A stretch of 64,000 nucleotides of DNA from Micromonospora sp. C28SCA-DRY-2 (lineage in GTDB: Bacteria > Actinomycetota > Actinomycetes > Mycobacteriales > Micromonosporaceae), in NCBI RefSeq assembly GCF_030519475.1, contig NZ_JAUMKD010000001.1:1488001-1552000 (forward strand), written 5' to 3'. The position numbers and the translations under genes were made by a program. Each line of letters starts with the position of its first letter. Position 1 is the first letter of the stretch. The notes under the pieces are model-generated. The model did not search any database, was not told the DNA's origin, and was given only the letters and a program-made list of their open reading frames with translations. Shown here piece after piece: positions 61,373 through 64,000 of this stretch.

Positions 61373-62689
61373 TCAGCGGGCCGGTCTCCCCCGTTCGGGG
61401 AGGCCGGCCCGGCGCCGTCCGCGGTGCCGGTGCGTGCGACGGGCACGGCGGGACCGGGCCGGCGGGGTCCGGCGCTCCATCCGGCGCCGGGCCGGTGGCC
61501 GGCCGGCGAACTCGCCGGCACCGGCCGCCCGGCGGACCAGCCGGTTGGCCTCGTCCGGCTCGCAGCCGGTCGCGCGGAGCAGGTCGCTGGCGGCGGTACG
61601 CAGGTCCGTCACCACCGTGTCGCCGAAGCTGCCCACCCCGTCGGCCCAGGCCCGGCCGGCCAGTTCGGCGGCCTCCAGCACCAGTTGCCGGGCGCGTTCG
61701 GGCGGTTCGCCGCGCTGGCACTCCCGCCGCAGTTCGCCGATCGCCGCCGCGAGCCGGGCCACCGCGTCGGGCAGCGGCCCCGGCACCGGTTCGCCGTACT
61801 GGAGCAGGGTGGCCGACCGGCGGGTCAGCGCCCGGCTGTCGAGCACCATCCGCTCCAGGTGCTCGGCGCTGCGCGCGTAGCGGTGGTATTCCTGGCGCCG
61901 GTGCCACCGGGCCGGCGCGATCGTGACCACCTCCTCGGCACCGCTGAGCGACTCGTTCAGCCGCCCGACGTCGGCGTCCAGGCCGCGCAGCCGCTCCAGG
62001 GCCCGCACCACCCGGTCCGCGTCCCGCTGGTCCAGGCCGGTGGCGACCTCGTGCAGCCCGTCGGTGACCTGCGCGAAGATCGGCGCGGTGGCCCGGTCCA
62101 GCACCCGGATCGGGTTGATCGGCACCAGCAACGCCACCACCAGCAGCCCCACCACGCTGCCGACCACCGCGTCGAGGATCCGGGGCATCTCCAGGTTGCG
62201 CTCGGACGGGGAGAGGGTGGCGATCAGCACGGCGGTACCGCCCGCCTGCCCGACCAGGGAGCCGCTGCGCCCGGCGACCAGCAGCGCCGCCGCGATCGCC
62301 AGGGCGACCACCAGGCCGGTCTGCCACGGACCGAAGCCGAGCCAGAACAGCAGGACGTCGCCGATGACGATGCCGAGCGCCACACCGACCAGCAGCTCCA
62401 ACGTCCGCCGGGTGCGCTGGCCGATCGCGGCGGCGATGGTGCCGACGGCGGCGGCCGGGGCGAAGACGTGCGGGCCGGGCCCGAGCAGCTTCTGCGCGAT
62501 CAGCGCGGCCAGCGCGGCGGCCAGCCCCGCCTGGAGGGCGATCACCAGGGTGACCTCCAACTGCCGCAGCCGCAGCCGGCCCGCCTGCGCACCGCGTTGC
62601 CGGGCCCCGGCCACCGCCCGACCGCCCCGGTCCCGCACCGTGTCCAGCGGTGACCGGGGGGAGTCGGTCGTCCGGCGGTTCTCGGCCAT
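61373..62689 (-). CDS. FUSC/aromatic acid exporter-like membrane protein
   Basis: A 438-residue protein with about six transmembrane segments in the first half: LVIALQAGLAAALAALIAQK, ELLVGVALGIVIGDVLLFWL, GLVVALAIAAALLVAGRSGS and ILDAVVGSVVGLLVVALLVP. A cytoplasmic helical domain with HRYARSAEHLERMVLDSRAL forms the C-terminal half. The fold matches FUSC/ArAE exporters that expel aromatic acids or related compounds. Its last codons contain a hairpin terminator. ATG 62689 is chosen by length. Confidence 0.85.
   Translation of the reverse strand: MAENRRTTDSPRSPLDTVRDRGGRAVAGARQRGAQAGRLRLRQLEVTLVIALQAGLAAALAALIAQKLLGPGPHVFAPAAAVGTIAAAIGQRTRRTLELLVGVALGIVIGDVLLFWLGFGPWQTGLVVALAIAAALLVAGRSGSLVGQAGGTAVLIATLSPSERNLEMPRILDAVVGSVVGLLVVALLVPINPIRVLDRATAPIFAQVTDGLHEVATGLDQRDADRVVRALERLRGLDADVGRLNESLSGAEEVVTIAPARWHRRQEYHRYARSAEHLERMVLDSRALTRRSATLLQYGEPVPGPLPDAVARLAAAIGELRRECQRGEPPERARQLVLEAAELAGRAWADGVGSFGDTVVTDLRTAASDLLRATGCEPDEANRLVRRAAGAGEFAGRPPARRRMERRTPPARSRRARRTHRHRGRRRAGLPERGRPAR
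61378..61410. terminator. Bidirectional terminator, partly inside the FUSC coding end
   Basis: GGGCCGGTCTCCCC (61378-61391) pairs with GGGGAGGCCGGCCC (61397-61410), one mismatch, with loop CGTTC. It lies between the convergent C39 and FUSC genes and overlaps the last FUSC codons. Confidence 0.65.
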
Positions 62690-62938
62690 GGCGGCGGTTA
62701 CCCGGCCCGGAGCGGGTGAATCGCCCCCGATCGGGACGGGGCGCTGCCGTACTCCGTCGACACCAACCGGTGCTGGCGGCCACCGCCCGGCACCCGCCGG
62801 CCGCGCTCCTCGACGGCCGCCCATGACCGGGCGCGGAGACGGCGGTGGATGCCCGGCCTCCGGTCTGGTGGTTCGCCCGCCCGGCCGGGGGTACCAGGCC
62901 CGGCAACCGACCGTTTCCGCAACCGGTAAGGGGCCATC

Positions 62939-63541
62939 ATGACCGAGACACAGACCACCGCCGGCCAGGACGTCGTCGACGTGCTGACCGCCGACCACCG
63001 CGAGGTGGAGACGCTCTTCGTCGAGCTGGAGACCCGGCAGGGCACCCCCGAGCACCGCCGGCAGCTGGCCGACGTGGTGATCGCCGAGCTGGTCCGGCAC
63101 GCCGTCGCCGAGGAGATGTACGTCTACCCGCTGGCCCGCAAGGCGCTGCCGGACGGCGACCAGATCGCCGAACACGAGATCAGCGAGCACTCCGACGCCG
63201 AACGGACCATGAAGGAGCTGGAGTCGCTGGACCCCTCCGACCCCCGCTTCGACCCGCTGCTGACCCACCTGACCAGCACGATCCGCCACCACGTGCAGGA
63301 CGAAGAGAGCGACCTCTTCCCCCGGCTGCGCGCCGCGGTGGCCCGTGAGGAGCTGGTGGAGCTGGCCGGCAAGGTGACCGCGGCGAAGAAGGCCGCGCCG
63401 ACCCGGCCGCACCCGGCCGCCCCGGACCACCCGCCGGCCAACCGGCTGCTCAACCCGGGCACCGGCCTGGTCGACCGGATGCGCGATGCGCTCAGCGGCC
63501 GCCCCACCTCCATGTCGGACCTGCGCGACAAGCAGAGCTGA
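62939..63541 (+). CDS. Hemerythrin HHE-domain protein
   Basis: A 200-residue protein with a four-helix hemerythrin domain: DVLTADHREVETLFVELETR, IAELVRHAVAEEMYVYPLAR, EHEISEHSDAERTMKELESL and LTHLTSTIRHHVQDEESDLF. The His/Glu ligands for a di-iron centre are all present. Its C-terminal 50 residues are Pro/Arg-rich. Such proteins bind O2 or sense oxidants and NO. It is divergent from FUSC. Confidence 0.9.
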   Translation: MTETQTTAGQDVVDVLTADHREVETLFVELETRQGTPEHRRQLADVVIAELVRHAVAEEMYVYPLARKALPDGDQIAEHEISEHSDAERTMKELESLDPSDPRFDPLLTHLTSTIRHHVQDEESDLFPRLRAAVAREELVELAGKVTAAKKAAPTRPHPAAPDHPPANRLLNPGTGLVDRMRDALSGRPTSMSDLRDKQS

Positions 63542-63820
63542 CCGACCGGGCGCCGGTGGCCCCCGGCGGAACCCGTTCGCGACCTCGCGGTTGTCGACCC
63601 TTCGGCGACATGGGGTCGACGCGACGGGGCCCGCCGGGGGCCACCGCGTGTTCCCGGCCCACCGTCCCGGTCGGCGCGGGCCACCTCGGGGGCGTCGGCT
63701 TGGTAGAGTCGCGCTCCCCCAGCGCTGCGTAACCTCGTGCAGCGCTGACAACGGTCACGGGCGCTCCGGAAAGGACTGTCCCGGGCCACCGCGCGCGGCG
63801 ACCCGGGACGGCAGGGCAAC
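63542..63820. other. Intergenic region, one short hairpin
   Basis: No supported gene. CAGCGCTGC (63720-63728) and GCAGCGCTG (63739-63747) form a perfect 9-bp dyad with a 10-nt loop, which could end the hemerythrin or antitoxin-like transcript. Confidence 0.4.
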
Positions 63821-64000
63821 TCAGCGCACCTGGTCGCCCTCGCCGGTACGCGCCTGGGCCTGGTCCACGCCCTTGTCGATCTGGTCGTCGTACTTGCCGC
63901 CGGTGCGCTGGTCGGCCATGTCGCCGCCCTTCTCCAGCCCCTGGTCGACCTGCTTGTCGTGCTTGTCGGCGAAGTCCTTGGCCTTGTCCATGAAGTCGCT
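63821..64000 (-). CDS. Rv0909-like (MT0933) antitoxin-family protein, 5' end outside window
   Basis: The visible 59 residues read SDFMDKAKDFADKHDKQVDQ, then GDMADQRTGGKYDDQIDKGV and DQAQARTGEGDQVR. The DxRTGGKYxDQIDKGVDxA segment is the signature of the Rv0909/MT0933 antitoxin family. A Met at 63991 could be the start, but the frame stays open to the window edge. The matching toxin gene, if any, would lie outside the window. Confidence 0.85.
   Translation of the reverse strand, partial: SDFMDKAKDFADKHDKQVDQGLEKGGDMADQRTGGKYDDQIDKGVDQAQARTGEGDQVR

Noticed and set aside
63124..63819. Long minus-strand frame opposite the hemerythrin gene
   Set aside because: It is a shadow of the well-supported hemerythrin gene on the plus strand.
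1..64000. CRISPR arrays, transposons with terminal inverted repeats, rRNA genes or biosynthetic megasynthases
   Set aside because: None was seen; no regularly spaced direct repeats with unique spacers, no transposase reading frames and no ribosomal RNA sequence were recognised.

Overview
The window is very GC-rich DNA from an actinobacterium. F420-type and luciferase-like oxidoreductases, ANTAR and STAS regulators, a complete type VII (ESX) secretion locus and a c-di-AMP riboswitch ahead of a secreted cell-wall type protein all fit the Micromonosporaceae (Micromonospora or a relative). That placement is inferred from gene content and base composition, not from an rRNA gene.

Region 1 (1-3.8 kb): two oxidoreductase genes, then a small integrative element sitting on a tRNA-Arg(CCT) gene. 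The element carries a tyrosine recombinase and a frameshifted barstar-like gene. Just outside its left end lies a relic of an earlier related element. Region 2 (4.1-7.5 kb): an inverted repeat of a regulatory module, with three ANTAR genes (one has lost its GAF sensor) and two STAS genes whose phospho-acceptor position is Tyr. Region 3 (7.6-13.8 kb): a RidA-SRPBCC pair divergent from a WYL regulator, a YidD-like protein, a molybdopterin oxidoreductase that lacks all four N-terminal cluster cysteines, and a Cys-rich copper-storage protein.

Region 4 (13.9-30.9 kb): housekeeping and signalling genes. These include an RsbW-like kinase, a two-gene MEDS-STAS / MEDS-HATPase operon, an imine-reductase-like dehydrogenase, a DksA/TraR protein, a PucR-type regulator, HflX, a YCII / ECF sigma / reductase operon, a secreted alpha/beta hydrolase, an ArsR-type regulator and CsbD. 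Region 5 (31-37.1 kb): a copper-resistance island with CopA, a secreted His-rich protein, CopZ, CsoR and a CopB-type pump. Two mirrored CsoR boxes lie between copZ and csoR. Region 6 (37.6-41.7 kb): a YibE/F membrane protein, the riboswitch-controlled secreted coiled-coil protein, carbonic anhydrase and a small winged-helix protein.

Region 7 (41.8-58.0 kb): the ESX locus. It contains two mycosins, EccC (one 1320-residue chain), EccD, EccE, EccB, two WXG100 proteins, and two long substrates that share a C-terminal acidic W-L/V-W tail, plus smaller helical companions. EccB, EccC, EccD, EccE and mycosin form the membrane machine and the WXG100-type proteins are the likely cargo. Region 8 (58.2-64 kb): small membrane and coiled-coil proteins, a DUF1232 protein, a PPOX-type F420 enzyme, a secreted C39 peptidase, an aromatic-acid-exporter-like membrane protein, a hemerythrin-domain protein and the 3' part of an Rv0909-like antitoxin-family gene running off the end.
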